Assembly (NCBI RefSeq): GCF_015291745.1 | Contig: NZ_CP030059.1 | Location: 2,197,501 to 2,261,500, forward strand | Origin: Bradyrhizobium sp. CCBAU 53351 | Lineage (GTDB): Bacteria; Pseudomonadota; Alphaproteobacteria; Rhizobiales; Xanthobacteraceae | Direction of reading: 5' to 3' | DNA: 64,000 nt | Shown: positions 44,692-54,004 of the stretch, piece by piece | Numbering within the stretch: position 1 is the first letter of the stretch | Layout of the letters: every line of letters begins with the position of its first letter | Translations under genes and position numbers: made by a program | The notes under the pieces: generated by a model | Database searches by the model: none | What the model was told of the DNA's origin: nothing | What the model saw: only the letters and a program-made list of their open reading frames with translations

Positions 44692-44808
44692 CGTCATGCC
44701 CGGGCGGAAGCGCGAAGCGCGTCTTCGCGCCAGGTGTCCCGGGCATCCACGTTCTTCCTTCGAGTCCGCGCCGAGTGCGTGGATGGCCGGCACAAGCCCG
44801 GCCATGAT
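44692..44808. repeat. Palindromic repeat between TRAP binding-protein and dctQ genes
   Basis: Begins CGTCATGCCCGGGCGG and includes GTCCCGGGCATCCACG, an inner hairpin around GCGCGAAGCGCGTCTTCGCGC-like sequence, and a second stem ATGGCCGG/CCCGGCCAT. It fills the 154-bp gap and in RNA would fold strongly. A repeat of the GTCATGCCCGGGC family. Confidence 0.6.
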
Positions 44809-44832
44809 GGAAAGCCGCAGCCGGGAACAATC

Positions 44833-45411
44833 ATGGCCATCGCCGACAAACTGCTCGTGCAACGCCAACGCCATCTCAAATGGCGCGCGCTCGACTGGCT
44901 CGAGCTCGCCCTGATGATCCTCTGCGGCGTGCTATGCTTCGGCTTCTCGCTGTCGGTCACCGCCGACATCGTCACCCGCACCATCGGCCATCCCTGGCTT
45001 TGGCTGCAGGAGGTGACCTCGACGCTGTTCATCTATGCGATCTTCGTCGGCACGGCCGCGGCGACGCGCCGCAACGACCATCTCTATCTCACCGCGATCT
45101 CCGAGGCGATGCACGGCACCTCGCGGCTGATCGTCGAGGTCATCATCCGCATCGTGGTGCTCGGCGTCGCCTTCTGCCTCGTCTGGTACGGCTATCAGAA
45201 TTATCTGCGCGGCTTCGGCAGCTTTCGGCTGCCGTCGGGCACGCCGATCGCCTCGCTCTATGCGATCATTCCGTTGTCAGGCGTGCTGATCGGCTTGTTC
45301 ACCATCGAGCAGCTCGTCAACGGCCTGCGCAACGGCTTTGACCATCCCGAGCCGCCCGAGGAGGACGGAACGCCAGTCGTCACCGACGCGCAGGCGAGGG
45401 CTCAGCTATGA
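44833..45411 (+). CDS. TRAP transporter small permease (DctQ)
   Basis: 192 aa with four membrane helices, including LDWLELALMILCGVLCFGFS and ASLYAIIPLSGVLIGLF. The DctQ pattern WLQEVTSTLFIYAIFVGTAA is clear. ATG at 44833 chosen because conserved sequence starts there; upstream codons read into the repeat. Stop overlaps the dctM start (ATGA at 45408). Confidence 0.88.
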   Translation: MAIADKLLVQRQRHLKWRALDWLELALMILCGVLCFGFSLSVTADIVTRTIGHPWLWLQEVTSTLFIYAIFVGTAAATRRNDHLYLTAISEAMHGTSRLIVEVIIRIVVLGVAFCLVWYGYQNYLRGFGSFRLPSGTPIASLYAIIPLSGVLIGLFTIEQLVNGLRNGFDHPEPPEEDGTPVVTDAQARAQL

Positions 45412-46748
45412 GCGCACCTGTTGTCCTGACCTTGATGACGTTCTGCTTCCTGTTCTTCGGCTATCTGGGCGTGCCCGTGCCGTTCTCGCTGATGGCGGGT
45501 GTCTTCGTCGGCGCGCTGCTGTCGGATGTTTCGCTCGCCGCGATCATTCAGAAGATCTTCGACGGCGTGGACTCCGAGGCGCTGCTGGCGATCCCGTTCT
45601 TCCTGTTGGTCGGCGAGCTCATGAGCTCCGCCAACGTCGTTGTGCGAATAGCCAATCTCTCGGTATCGCTGGTCGGCCATATCAGGGGCGGGCTGTCGCA
45701 GGTCGTGGTCGTCTTCAGCATGTTCTTCTCGGAGATGTCGGGCTCGACCACCGCCGACGTCGCCGTGATGAGCCGCGCGCTGGGCGGCCCGATGAAGCGC
45801 GAGGGCTATGAGCCTGCCTTCATCGCCGCCATCATTGCCTCGGCCTCGACGATTGCAGCTTTGGTGCCGCCGAGCATCACCGCGGTGGTCTATGGCGCCG
45901 TCGGCAACGTCTCGATCGCCGGCCTGTTCATGGCCGGCGTCGTGCCGGGCCTGATGATCGGCTTCGGTTTGATGATCTATTGCTATTTCTTCGGCCCCTC
46001 GGGCCTGCGCAAGCCCCGCGCGCCGCTGCGCCAGGTGGTGTTCGCGGCTGGCGATGCGGCGCTGCCGCTGATGATCCCGGTGATCCTGCTCGGCGGCATC
46101 CTGACGGGCTGGTTCACGCCGACGGAGGCCGGCGTCGTTGCCGTCGTCTGGATCATTCTGGTGGTCATCCCCGCGCTCAACCGCGGACACATCAAGAAGA
46201 TCCCTTACGATTTCTGCCTCGCCGGCCTGATCTTCTCGCTGCCGCTGATCACCATCGGCGCCGCCAATGCCTTCGGCTGGATGCTCGCCTATCTGCGCGG
46301 TGCGACCTATATCGCCGAGTGGATCACGTCGATCGCCGGTACCGACCCGCATCTGATCATGCTTTTGATGGTGCTGCTGTTCACCATCGTCGGCGACTTC
46401 ATCGAGCCGGTGCCCACCATCATCATCTTCATGCCGCTGGTCAACGCGCTGACGGAAGCGGGCGACATCAACGCCGTGCACATGGGCGTAGTGCTGATCG
46501 CGACGCTCGCCTTCGGCCTGATCACGCCGCCTTACGGGCTGGTGCTGCTGATGGGCTCGAAATTCGTCGGCGTCAGCTTCGCCAAGGCGCTGCGCGCGGC
46601 GTTGCCGATCTATGTCGTGTTCCTGGCGACGATCGCGTTCGCGATCTATTTCCCGAGCGTGGTATTGTGGCTGCCGCGGCACGTGCTGCCCGAATCGGTC
46701 GGCTGCTTCAAGTCGCCGGCCGGGACGGGCTATATCTGTCCGCAATAG
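45408..46748 (+). CDS. TRAP transporter large permease (DctM)
   Basis: 446 aa, about twelve helices. Signatures: FFSEMSGSTTADVAVMSRAL, PPSITAVVYGAVGN, GWFTPTEAGVVAVVWI, LITPPYGLVLLMGSKF. It completes the GntR-dehydratase-TRAP operon. The gene converges on an enoyl-CoA hydratase gene with a three-base gap. Confidence 0.92.
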   Translation: MSAPVVLTLMTFCFLFFGYLGVPVPFSLMAGVFVGALLSDVSLAAIIQKIFDGVDSEALLAIPFFLLVGELMSSANVVVRIANLSVSLVGHIRGGLSQVVVVFSMFFSEMSGSTTADVAVMSRALGGPMKREGYEPAFIAAIIASASTIAALVPPSITAVVYGAVGNVSIAGLFMAGVVPGLMIGFGLMIYCYFFGPSGLRKPRAPLRQVVFAAGDAALPLMIPVILLGGILTGWFTPTEAGVVAVVWIILVVIPALNRGHIKKIPYDFCLAGLIFSLPLITIGAANAFGWMLAYLRGATYIAEWITSIAGTDPHLIMLLMVLLFTIVGDFIEPVPTIIIFMPLVNALTEAGDINAVHMGVVLIATLAFGLITPPYGLVLLMGSKFVGVSFAKALRAALPIYVVFLATIAFAIYFPSVVLWLPRHVLPESVGCFKSPAGTGYICPQ

Positions 46749-46751
46749 GCG

Positions 46752-47546
46752 CTACTTGCCCTTGCTGGTGAACTTCTTCACGGCGGTGCGGAAGTCTTCC
46801 GTGTTCATCGCCATGATGATCTTGTGCTCCTCGGCATCGAGCTGCTGTTTCACCGGTGTGGTGGCGGCCTGATACACCAGCGACTTGGTGCCTGATATCG
46901 CGGCCGGCGGGTTCTGCGCGAGCCGCTCGGCGAGCTGTCGCGTCGCCGCCTTCAATTCCCCGGCGGGAACGACCTTGGCCACCAGGCCCCATTCGTAGGC
47001 CTGCTGTGCGGTAAAATTGTCCTCGCCGAGGAAGATCTGCAGCGCCCGGCGCGAGCCGACCGTGCCGACGATTCCGACCGTCGAGCCGCCGTCCGGCGAT
47101 ACCCCGATCTTGGCATAGGCCGGCGTGAACTTGGCATCGTCGGCGGCGATGCAGAGGTCGGTGACGAAGGCGAGGCCCATGCCGGCACCGGCGGCCGAGC
47201 CGTGCACGCTCGACACCGAGATTTTCGGCATGCGCCTGATGATCTCGATGAAGGCATGATAGTGCCTTAACAGCTCGCCGACGACCGGTGTCACAGTGCC
47301 GGCCTCGGCGGCCGCCCCGATCGTCTGCAGATCGCCGCCGGCCGAGAAGGCGCGGCCTTCGCCCTCGATCACCAGGACCTTGATGGCGTCGTCGCCTTCG
47401 ATACAGGCGGCGAGCTGCTCGAGCTTCTGCGCAATCGCAAGGTTGATCGAGTTGAACGCGGCGGGGCGGTTGAGCGTGATGGTCGCGATCGGGCCGTCGA
47501 CCTTGAGCAAGGCGGGATCGTCGGGCTGGGAGATGGGAACTGGCAT
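46752..47546 (-). CDS. Enoyl-CoA hydratase/isomerase family protein
   Basis: 264 aa crotonase-fold enzyme from ATG at 47546. Oxyanion-hole patterns GRAFSAGGDLQTIG and VHGSAAGAGMGLAFVTD. At the catalytic Glu sites of true hydratases this protein has DDAKFTPAYAKIGVSPDGGS: the second acid is Asp in SPDGGS and the first Glu is not obvious, so isomerase or another crotonase reaction is possible. It stands alone between convergent and divergent neighbours. Confidence 0.85.
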   Translation of the reverse strand: MPVPISQPDDPALLKVDGPIATITLNRPAAFNSINLAIAQKLEQLAACIEGDDAIKVLVIEGEGRAFSAGGDLQTIGAAAEAGTVTPVVGELLRHYHAFIEIIRRMPKISVSSVHGSAAGAGMGLAFVTDLCIAADDAKFTPAYAKIGVSPDGGSTVGIVGTVGSRRALQIFLGEDNFTAQQAYEWGLVAKVVPAGELKAATRQLAERLAQNPPAAISGTKSLVYQAATTPVKQQLDAEEHKIIMAMNTEDFRTAVKKFTSKGK

Positions 47547-47773
47547 CTGGATATCCCCGGCATGAGGTGGCTGGCAGCGACTAAATCGCAGAAGGGCGGG
47601 GGAGACAATCCCCGCGCTGCGCCCTTGCACTGGGCGGAACGATAGGCTCAAATGGACCCGCCTTTTCCAAGGGACGGACACGAGCGCCGGCTCCTCGTAA
47701 GGTCAGCAACCAAAATCAGCGAGAGAGGAGACGGCATGGGTCACGCTCGTGTCTTCCGGAAATGGGCTGTCCG

Positions 47774-48994
47774 ATGAGCGACGGTCCGGTGATCATCGTC
47801 GGTGCCGGCCATGGCGGCTACCAGGTCGCGGCATCCCTGCGGCAGGCAGGCTTTGCCGGCCGCATCTGCCTGATCAACGACGAGGCGCATCTGCCCTATC
47901 AGCGGCCGCCTTTGTCCAAGGCCTACATCAAGGGCTCGGCCGGTCCCGAGAGCCTGATGTTCCGGCCCGAAAAATTCTACCAGGACCAGAAGATCGAGCT
48001 GATCGCCGGCCGGGCGGCGTCGATCGACCGCGCGGCGCGGAAAGTTCATCTCGCTTCGGGCGAGACTCTTGGCTACGGCCACCTCGTGCTGGCGACGGGC
48101 GCGCGCAACCGGCTGCTCGATCTGCCCAACGCCAATCTGCCCGACGTGAAATATCTGCGCATCCTCGACGAGAGCGAGGCGTTGCGGGCGATCATGCCGT
48201 CGAAGACGCGCGCCGTGATCATCGGTGCCGGCTTCATCGGCCTCGAATTCGCGGCGACCGCGCGGATCAAGGGCCTCGAGGTCGACGTGCTCGAGCTTGC
48301 CCCTCGCGTGATGGCGCGCGCGGTGACGCCGGAGGTTTCGGAGTATTTCCAGGAGCGGCATCGCGCGGCCGGCGTCCGCATCCATCTCGGCGTGCAGGCG
48401 ACCTCGATCGAGGCAGGGAACGGCAAGGTCACCGGCGTGTCCTTGAGCGACGGACGGCATCTGCCGGCCGACCTCGTCCTGGTCGGCGTCGGCGTGCTGC
48501 CGAACATCGAGCTCGCGGCGGAGGCGGGCTTGCCGGTCGCCGCCGGCATCATCGTCGACGAATATCTTGCAACGGCCGATCCTGACATCTCCGCGATCGG
48601 CGATTGCGCGCTGTTCGCGAGTCCCAGATTCGGCGGATCGCTGCGGCTGGAATCGGTGCAGAACGCGACCGATCACGCCCGCTGCCTCGCGGCGCGGCTG
48701 ACCGGCGACAAGAAAGCTTATGACGGCCATCCCTGGTTCTGGAGCGACCAGGGCGACGACAAGCTGCAGATCGCAGGCCTGACCACGGGCTATGACCGCG
48801 TCGTGCTGCGCGGCAGTCCCGCGAACAAGGCGTTCTCGGCGTTCTGCTACAAGGGCGACAGGCTGCTCGGCATCGAATCGATCAACCGCGCCGGCGATCA
48901 CATGTTCGGCCGCCGCTTGCAGGCCATGGACCGCTCGATCACGCCGGAGCAGGCCGCGGACGAAAGCTTTGATCTGAAGAGCGCGCTGGCGTGA
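47774..48994 (+). CDS. NAD(P)H:ferredoxin/rubredoxin-type flavin reductase
   Basis: 406 aa. FAD motif VIIVGAGHGGYQVAASLRQ, NAD motif AVIIGAGFIGLEFAATARI, ISAIGDCALFASPRFG and a C-terminal reductase domain (WFWSDQGDDKLQIAGL). This is the putidaredoxin-reductase class that passes electrons to a [2Fe-2S] ferredoxin serving P450s or dioxygenases. No ferredoxin gene is adjacent. A cytochrome P450 gene without its own partners lies 12 kb away, a possible but unproven client. Confidence 0.88.
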   Translation: MSDGPVIIVGAGHGGYQVAASLRQAGFAGRICLINDEAHLPYQRPPLSKAYIKGSAGPESLMFRPEKFYQDQKIELIAGRAASIDRAARKVHLASGETLGYGHLVLATGARNRLLDLPNANLPDVKYLRILDESEALRAIMPSKTRAVIIGAGFIGLEFAATARIKGLEVDVLELAPRVMARAVTPEVSEYFQERHRAAGVRIHLGVQATSIEAGNGKVTGVSLSDGRHLPADLVLVGVGVLPNIELAAEAGLPVAAGIIVDEYLATADPDISAIGDCALFASPRFGGSLRLESVQNATDHARCLAARLTGDKKAYDGHPWFWSDQGDDKLQIAGLTTGYDRVVLRGSPANKAFSAFCYKGDRLLGIESINRAGDHMFGRRLQAMDRSITPEQAADESFDLKSALA

Positions 48995-49912
48995 TCAACC
49001 AGCGGCGAGAACAGCTTTAACCTCCGCGGCCGCCGGCATCGACGGCCCCGCGCCCATGCGCTGCACGCTGATCGACGCCGCCGCGTTGGCGAAGGCGAGG
49101 GCGGCGCGCAGAGGCACGCCGTCAGCCAGTTGCGCCGCCAGCGCGCCGGCAAAGCAGTCGCCGGCGCCGGTGGTGTCGACCGCCTTCACGACGCGCCCGG
49201 GCACCGAAAACTCTTCGCGCCCGGCCAGCGCGAGCACGCCGCGCTTGCCGAGCGTGATGCAGATGGTCTGGTCCTCGCGCGCCTGAAGTCGTCGCGCGAC
49301 GTCGATGATCCGTGTGGCAGTATCGTCTTCGGACAGCTCCATGCAGGCGAGGAAGCCGAGCTCGGTCTCGTTCAGCACGAGGACGTCGACCAGCGCGAGC
49401 AGCTCATCGGACATCTTTTGCGCGGGCGCCGGGTTGAGCACGGTGACGACGCCGGCCTCGCGCGCCCGGTGGAAGAACGCGGCGATCGTCGGCAACGGAA
49501 TCTCGAACTGGCTGACCGCGACATCGCCCTTCAGGAGCGGCACGCCGCCGACATCATCGGCGCTCACCAGCGCGTTGGCGCCGGGAATGACGACGATGGT
49601 ATTGTCGGCCTCGGCGACCGTGATGATCGCGGTGCCGGTGTGGGCCTCCGCATTCTCCTTGAGATAGCCGAGGTCGATGCCCTGGTCGCCGAGGAAGGCT
49701 TTCAGCTCGGCCCCGAAGAAATCCTTGCCCAGCCGGCCGATCAGCGTGGTGCCGGCGCCGAGCCGAGACGCCGCCACCGCCTGGTTCGCGCCCTTGCCGC
49801 CCGGAAAATACAGCACCTGCTTGCCGGCGACCGTCTCGCCGACGCGGGGATGGCGATGGGCGGTCGCCACCACATCCATGTTGATGCTGCCGGCGACAAA
49901 GACGCGCCCCAT
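48995..49912 (-). CDS. rbsK: Ribokinase
   Basis: 305 aa PfkB-family sugar kinase. N-terminal sugar-binding GSINMDVVATAHRHPRVGET and FPGGKGANQAVAASRLGA; catalytic anion-hole motif DTTGAGDCFAGALAAQL with the base Asp. These are the two PfkB signatures in ribokinase form. It ends exactly where the convergent flavin reductase gene ends. A second PfkB kinase gene lies 18 bp upstream on the same strand, so both are likely co-transcribed. Confidence 0.88.
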   Translation of the reverse strand: MGRVFVAGSINMDVVATAHRHPRVGETVAGKQVLYFPGGKGANQAVAASRLGAGTTLIGRLGKDFFGAELKAFLGDQGIDLGYLKENAEAHTGTAIITVAEADNTIVVIPGANALVSADDVGGVPLLKGDVAVSQFEIPLPTIAAFFHRAREAGVVTVLNPAPAQKMSDELLALVDVLVLNETELGFLACMELSEDDTATRIIDVARRLQAREDQTICITLGKRGVLALAGREEFSVPGRVVKAVDTTGAGDCFAGALAAQLADGVPLRAALAFANAAASISVQRMGAGPSMPAAAEVKAVLAAG

Positions 49913-49930
49913 GGGAAACCTCGGCGAACG

Positions 49931-50824
49931 CTAGACCCTGACCTCGAACTCGTGCCTGACCTTGGCGATGTCGACCAGCGTCGGCAGGCCGGCCTCGTTG
50001 CCGAGGCGCTGGATCTTGTAGGTCGAGGCGGCCCGCGCGAAATCGAAATGCTCGCGCCAGCTTTTGCCGGGATGGGCGAGGTAGGAATAGACATAGGCGC
50101 CGTGGAAGACGTCGCCGGCCCCGTTGGTGTCGATCACCCGCTCGCGCGGGATCGGCATCGCCGGCATCACCTGCACCGTTCCGGTTTCGTCGAACCAGAG
50201 CAGGCCCTTCTCGCCCATGGTGACGCCACCGATCCTGCAGCCGCGGCTCTTGAGATAGTCGAGCATTTTCTCCGGCGTTAGGTCCATCTGCTCGCACAGG
50301 CGCTCGGCGACGATCGCGACGTCGATGAATTCCAGCAGCTCATGGGTGTTGGTGCGCAGGCCGCCGCCGTCGAGCGAGGTCAGGATGCCGGCCTCGCGGC
50401 ACACCTTGGCATAATGGATCGCGGCGTCCGGCTGGTGGCCGTCGACATGCAGCGCGCGGCAGCCGCCGAGATTGAGCATCGGGAAGGGATGGATGTGCTC
50501 GTCGTCGCGGCAGCGCACGATGGCGCGCTTGCCGTCCTTGGGCATGATGAAGGACAGCGAGGATTGGTTGACCTTCCGCCCGTGCAGCGAGATCGCGTAT
50601 TTCGCACACATGTCCTGGAACATGCGTCCCAGCCAGTCATTGGCCGCGGTGGCGATGAGATCGGGGACGATGCCGAGCTTGGCGCAGCAGAACGCCGCCG
50701 TCACCGCATTGCCGCCGAAGGAGACGGCGTAGTCGGAGGCCACGTGCTTTTCGTCGCCGGTCGGCATGTGGTCGGTGATGAAGACGACGTCGATATAGGT
50801 CTGTCCGATGAAGAGAGCCTGCAT
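49931..50824 (-). CDS. PfkB-family carbohydrate kinase
   Basis: 297 aa. Substrate-site pattern YIDVVFITDHMPTGDEKHVA and SFGGNAVTAAFCCAKLG; catalytic motif DTNGAGDVFHGAYVYS. It differs clearly from the ribokinase next door (for example FGGNAVT instead of PGGKGANQ), so a different sugar or nucleoside is likely. It is first in the two-kinase unit; no transporter or isomerase lies with it. Substrate unknown. Confidence 0.85.
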   Translation of the reverse strand: MQALFIGQTYIDVVFITDHMPTGDEKHVASDYAVSFGGNAVTAAFCCAKLGIVPDLIATAANDWLGRMFQDMCAKYAISLHGRKVNQSSLSFIMPKDGKRAIVRCRDDEHIHPFPMLNLGGCRALHVDGHQPDAAIHYAKVCREAGILTSLDGGGLRTNTHELLEFIDVAIVAERLCEQMDLTPEKMLDYLKSRGCRIGGVTMGEKGLLWFDETGTVQVMPAMPIPRERVIDTNGAGDVFHGAYVYSYLAHPGKSWREHFDFARAASTYKIQRLGNEAGLPTLVDIAKVRHEFEVRV

Positions 50825-51048
50825 TGCTTGTCCGTCATGCGCTTGTGGTCCCGGCCGGCGCGCTTACTGTAGCACCGGTTCCGCTCCGGCGGGACGCTGA
50901 AATTATTCGCAAATCTGCCGCCCGAAGCGCTTGAGGTCAGCATGGTCAGGGAATACGACCATCACCGGGCAATGCCAAGCCCGGACAAACGCCGTGTTTC
51001 TGCCCGGGGGTTCCAGAGCCCTGAAACGGGCGATCAAGAGGGGGAAAG

Positions 51049-51897
51049 ATGATCACCGGCCTCGATCATGTCGTCGTTCTAGTGAGGGACATCGGGGCGG
51101 CAAAGGCGGCCTATCAGACGCTGCTGGCCCGTGCGCCGTCTTGGCAAAATTCGGGTGAGGGCGCCGACCGCGTGCTGTTCACCCTCGCAAACATGACGAT
51201 CGAGTTGATGGCGCCCAGCGGCTTCAGCGTGACGGCGGATCGCATGCGCGCGCTGCTGGACGACCAGGAGGGCGTGCTCGCCAGCCTGTGCTTTCGTGTC
51301 GCGGACATGAGCCGGATGCACCGGCGGCTGGAGCGGGTGGCCTTGAATCCGGATCCGGTCGCCGAGGTCGAAAGCAGCGATACGGAAACAGGCAACGTGC
51401 TGCACTGGAAGCGCACACGCGCCGCCACGGAACTCACGCGCGGCGTGCGCATGTTCTTCCTCGAGCTCGCCGACGAGCGGCCGCTCTCCCCGGCGACCGA
51501 CATCGCGCCGATCGACGCGCTCGACCACGTCGTGGTCACCACCGAGGATTCCGAACGAGCCGCCGCGCTCTACGGCGCGCGGCTCGGCCTCGATCTGGCG
51601 CTCGACCGCTCGCACCAGGATTGGGGCCAGCTGATGTTCTTCCGCTGCGGCGACCTCATCGTCGAGGTGGTGCGCCGGCCCGTCGCCGGCAGCGACCTCG
51701 CGCATGACCGTCTCTGGGGCCTGAGCTGGCGCGTCACCGACATCGACGCCACCCGCGCCCGCCTGATCGCGGCCGGCCTCGACGTCACCGAAGTCCGCAA
51801 CGGCCGCAAGCCGGGGACGCGGATCATGACGGTGCGGAATGGCACTTGCGGGATTCAGACGGTGCTGCTCGAGCGCTCTCCAAAGCCGGTCGAGTGA
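51049..51897 (+). CDS. VOC-family (glyoxalase/dioxygenase superfamily) protein
   Basis: 282 aa with two VOC repeats. First starts ITGLDHVVVLVRDIGAAKAA, second IDALDHVVVTTEDSERAAAL. The His of each LDHVVV strand and Glu in DLIVEVVRRP are candidate metal ligands. GGGGGAAAG precedes the ATG. Paired-repeat VOC proteins include extradiol dioxygenases and glyoxalase-like enzymes; the reaction here is unknown. Confidence 0.82.
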   Translation: MITGLDHVVVLVRDIGAAKAAYQTLLARAPSWQNSGEGADRVLFTLANMTIELMAPSGFSVTADRMRALLDDQEGVLASLCFRVADMSRMHRRLERVALNPDPVAEVESSDTETGNVLHWKRTRAATELTRGVRMFFLELADERPLSPATDIAPIDALDHVVVTTEDSERAAALYGARLGLDLALDRSHQDWGQLMFFRCGDLIVEVVRRPVAGSDLAHDRLWGLSWRVTDIDATRARLIAAGLDVTEVRNGRKPGTRIMTVRNGTCGIQTVLLERSPKPVE

Positions 51898-51906
51898 GGG
51901 ACCTCA

Positions 51907-52048
51907 CTCTCGTGTCCCGGACGCGCTGCAACGCTCTTGGCGTTGCTGCGCAGAGCCGGGACCCATCTCTCCACGAATCCGCTGCAACATGGGCCCGGCT
52001 CTGCAGCGCACCGCCGAAGAAGCGCTGCGCTGCGTCCGGGGCATGAGA
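51907..52048. repeat. Dispersed palindromic repeat, inverted pair
   Basis: Runs from CTCTCGTGTCCCGGACGCGC to GCGTCCGGGGCATGAGA with inner CAGAGCCGGGACCCAT and ATGGGCCCGGCTCTGCAGCG. Same family and layout as the copy after nasC. It occupies the gap between the VOC gene and tetR. Confidence 0.75.
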
Positions 52049-52110
52049 TCGTTCTCAAACGCTCGCCCGCGTGTTACAGCTGACGAGAGACCACCCAGCG
52101 AGCACACGGT

Positions 52111-52818
52111 TTGGCGAAGGCAAAGCGAACTCTGAAATGGCAGCGTGACCCCGAGGGGATGCGGCTGCGCATTCTCGAAGCCGCCAAGCAGGAGTTCTCC
52201 GCCCATGGTCTCGCCGGTGCGCGGGTCGACCGCATTGCGGCCAAGGCCGGCGCCAACAAGCGCATGCTGTACTATCACGTCGGCAACAAGGACGAGCTCT
52301 ATCTCGCGGTGCTCGAAGGCGCCTACGACAAGATCCGCAGCGAGGAGCGCGGGCTCGATCTCGAACATCTCGATCCGCCCGAAGCGATCAGGCGCCTGAT
52401 CGAGTTCACCTGGAATTACTTCCTGCGCAATCCCGAATTCCTGTCGCTGCTCCAGACCGAAAACCTCGCGCGCGCCAAGCATCTGAAGAAGTCGACCAAG
52501 GTCAAGTCGATGCACTCGCCCTTCGTCGAGATGATCCGCACCGTGGTGCGGCGCGGCGTCGACAGCGGCGACTTCCAGGTCGCGGTCGACCCGGTGCAGC
52601 TCTACATCTCGATCGCCGGGCTCTGTTTCTTCTATCTCTCCAACTCGGCGACGCTCAGCGTGATCTTCGGCCGCGATCTCCTGGACAAGAAGGCCAAGGA
52701 CGAGCGGCTGGCGCACATGGTGGGCCTGGTGCTGGCCGCGCTGACCGGACAGTCCGTTGCCCTGTTCGAGATCGCGAAGGCGCCGAAGTCGCGCACCGCG
52801 TTGGCGCAGACGGTCTAG
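52111..52818 (+). CDS. TetR-family transcriptional regulator
   Basis: 235 aa from a TTG at 52111; the first ATG (52159) would cut into the conserved start of helix 1. The helix-turn-helix is at about residues 18-65 (RILEAAKQEFSAHGLAGARV, IAAKAGANKRMLYYHVGNKD). The long C-terminal domain begins LFEAVL-like as YLAVLEGAYDKIRSEE and has a hydrophobic ligand core. This resembles RutR/nucleobase-type TetR proteins. It precedes an ABC importer in the same direction and may regulate it. The ligand is unknown. Confidence 0.85.
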   Translation: MAKAKRTLKWQRDPEGMRLRILEAAKQEFSAHGLAGARVDRIAAKAGANKRMLYYHVGNKDELYLAVLEGAYDKIRSEERGLDLEHLDPPEAIRRLIEFTWNYFLRNPEFLSLLQTENLARAKHLKKSTKVKSMHSPFVEMIRTVVRRGVDSGDFQVAVDPVQLYISIAGLCFFYLSNSATLSVIFGRDLLDKKAKDERLAHMVGLVLAALTGQSVALFEIAKAPKSRTALAQTV

Positions 52819-52845
52819 CGACGTTCCGTTGCCACTCTCTTTGCT

Positions 52846-52947
52846 GTCATCGCCCGACTTGATCGGGCGATCCAGTATTCCAAAGGCGGTTTTGATTGAG
52901 CCGAGAAGCCGCGGCGTACTGGATTCCCCGCCTTCGCGGGGAATGAC
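52846..52947. repeat. Palindromic element (GTCAT...ATGAC, ATCCAGTA/TACTGGAT)
   Basis: About 102 bp bounded by GTCAT and ATGAC. Contains hairpin TCGCCCG/CGGGCGA, inverted repeats ATCCAGTA (52870-52877) and TACTGGAT (52917-52924), and hairpin ATTCCCCGC/GCGGGGAAT. No coding capacity. Together with the repeat at 52963-53022 it fills the 325-bp gap after tetR. Confidence 0.65.
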
Positions 52948-52962
52948 ACCGAGGGTGGGTCG

Positions 52963-53022
52963 CTCTCGTGGCCCGGACGCAGCGGGGCGCTCTTGCGGTG
53001 CGCCGCAGAGCCGGGACATGGG
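52963..53022. repeat. Dispersed repeat, single unit
   Basis: CTCTCGTGGCCCGGACGCAG through CCGCAGAGCCGGGACATG. A lone copy of the unit seen as inverted pairs elsewhere. It ends about 120 bp before the ABC permease start. Confidence 0.65.
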
Positions 53023-53143
53023 CGCGACCGTCCCGCCACCCCAACGGAACCCCGGCACAAAACGTCACAGGGAAAGCTCTGGACAGTATTTATCCAACGG
53101 GTTAATTTCTCCCCACAACGAAGAAGACTGCCGGGAGTGAAAA

Positions 53144-53953
53144 TTGGCCGAGCCGAAGCCGCAAAACGCTGTTTCCAAGATGCTGAATGCAGCCTGGGTT
53201 CGGCCGTTCTTGTTCCTGGTCTTCATCGTCGTTGCCTGGGATCTCGCGATCCGTCTGTTCAGGATCCCTGCCTACCAGATCCCGTCGCCGCTCGATGTCG
53301 TCGCCGTGCTGCGGACTGAATGGCCGGAGCTGCTGCGCCAGTCCTGGCCGACCACCTATGCGACCGTCTGCGGCTTCCTGCTGTCGGCGCTGTTCGGCAT
53401 TCCCGTCGCGATGCTGATCGCGGGCTCGAAGACGGTGGAGAGCTACGTCTATCCGCTGCTGGTGTTCTCGCAATCCGTGCCGAAGATCGCGATCGCGCCG
53501 CTGTTCGTGGTCTGGTTCGGCTTCGGCATCATTCCCAAGGTGATTTCCGCGTTCCTGCTCGGCTTCTTCCCGGTGGTCGTCTCCGCCGTGCAAGGCTTCA
53601 AATCGGTCGACCCTGATATGGTCGATCTCGCCCGCGCCATGCAGGGCAGCCGTTTCCAGGTGTTTTGCGCGGTGAACCTGCCGCACGCGCTGCCGGCGAT
53701 CTTCTCAGGGCTGAAAGTGTCGGTGACGCTCGCCGTGGTCGGCGCCGTCGTCGGCGAGTTCGTCGGCTCCAATTCCGGCATCGGCTACGTCATGCAGCGC
53801 TCGATCGGCACGTTCGACCTGCCGACGATGTTCGCAGCGCTCGTGATCCTCGCTCTGCTCGGCGTGGTCCTGTTCTGGATCGTCGACCGCATCGAGAAGC
53901 TGGTGATTCCCTGGCATGTCAGCCAGCGCGAGGACGTGATTTTCGCCTCTTAA
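53144..53953 (+). CDS. ABC transporter permease (SsuC/TauC/ThiX type)
   Basis: 269 aa from TTG at 53144 with GGGAG upstream. Six membrane helices, with the permease motif FCAVNLPHALPAIFSGLKVS and GEFVGSNSGIGYVMQ typical of the nitrate/sulfonate/taurine/pyrimidine subfamily. It is first in an ABC importer, with the binding-protein gene and the ATPase gene following. The substrate class in this family includes sulfonates, nitrate, and thiamine precursors. Confidence 0.88.
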   Translation: MAEPKPQNAVSKMLNAAWVRPFLFLVFIVVAWDLAIRLFRIPAYQIPSPLDVVAVLRTEWPELLRQSWPTTYATVCGFLLSALFGIPVAMLIAGSKTVESYVYPLLVFSQSVPKIAIAPLFVVWFGFGIIPKVISAFLLGFFPVVVSAVQGFKSVDPDMVDLARAMQGSRFQVFCAVNLPHALPAIFSGLKVSVTLAVVGAVVGEFVGSNSGIGYVMQRSIGTFDLPTMFAALVILALLGVVLFWIVDRIEKLVIPWHVSQREDVIFAS

Positions 53954-54004
53954 CTTAAGCAACGGCCGTCAATGGCCGAAACATAACGACAAGGGAGAGT
54001 GACG

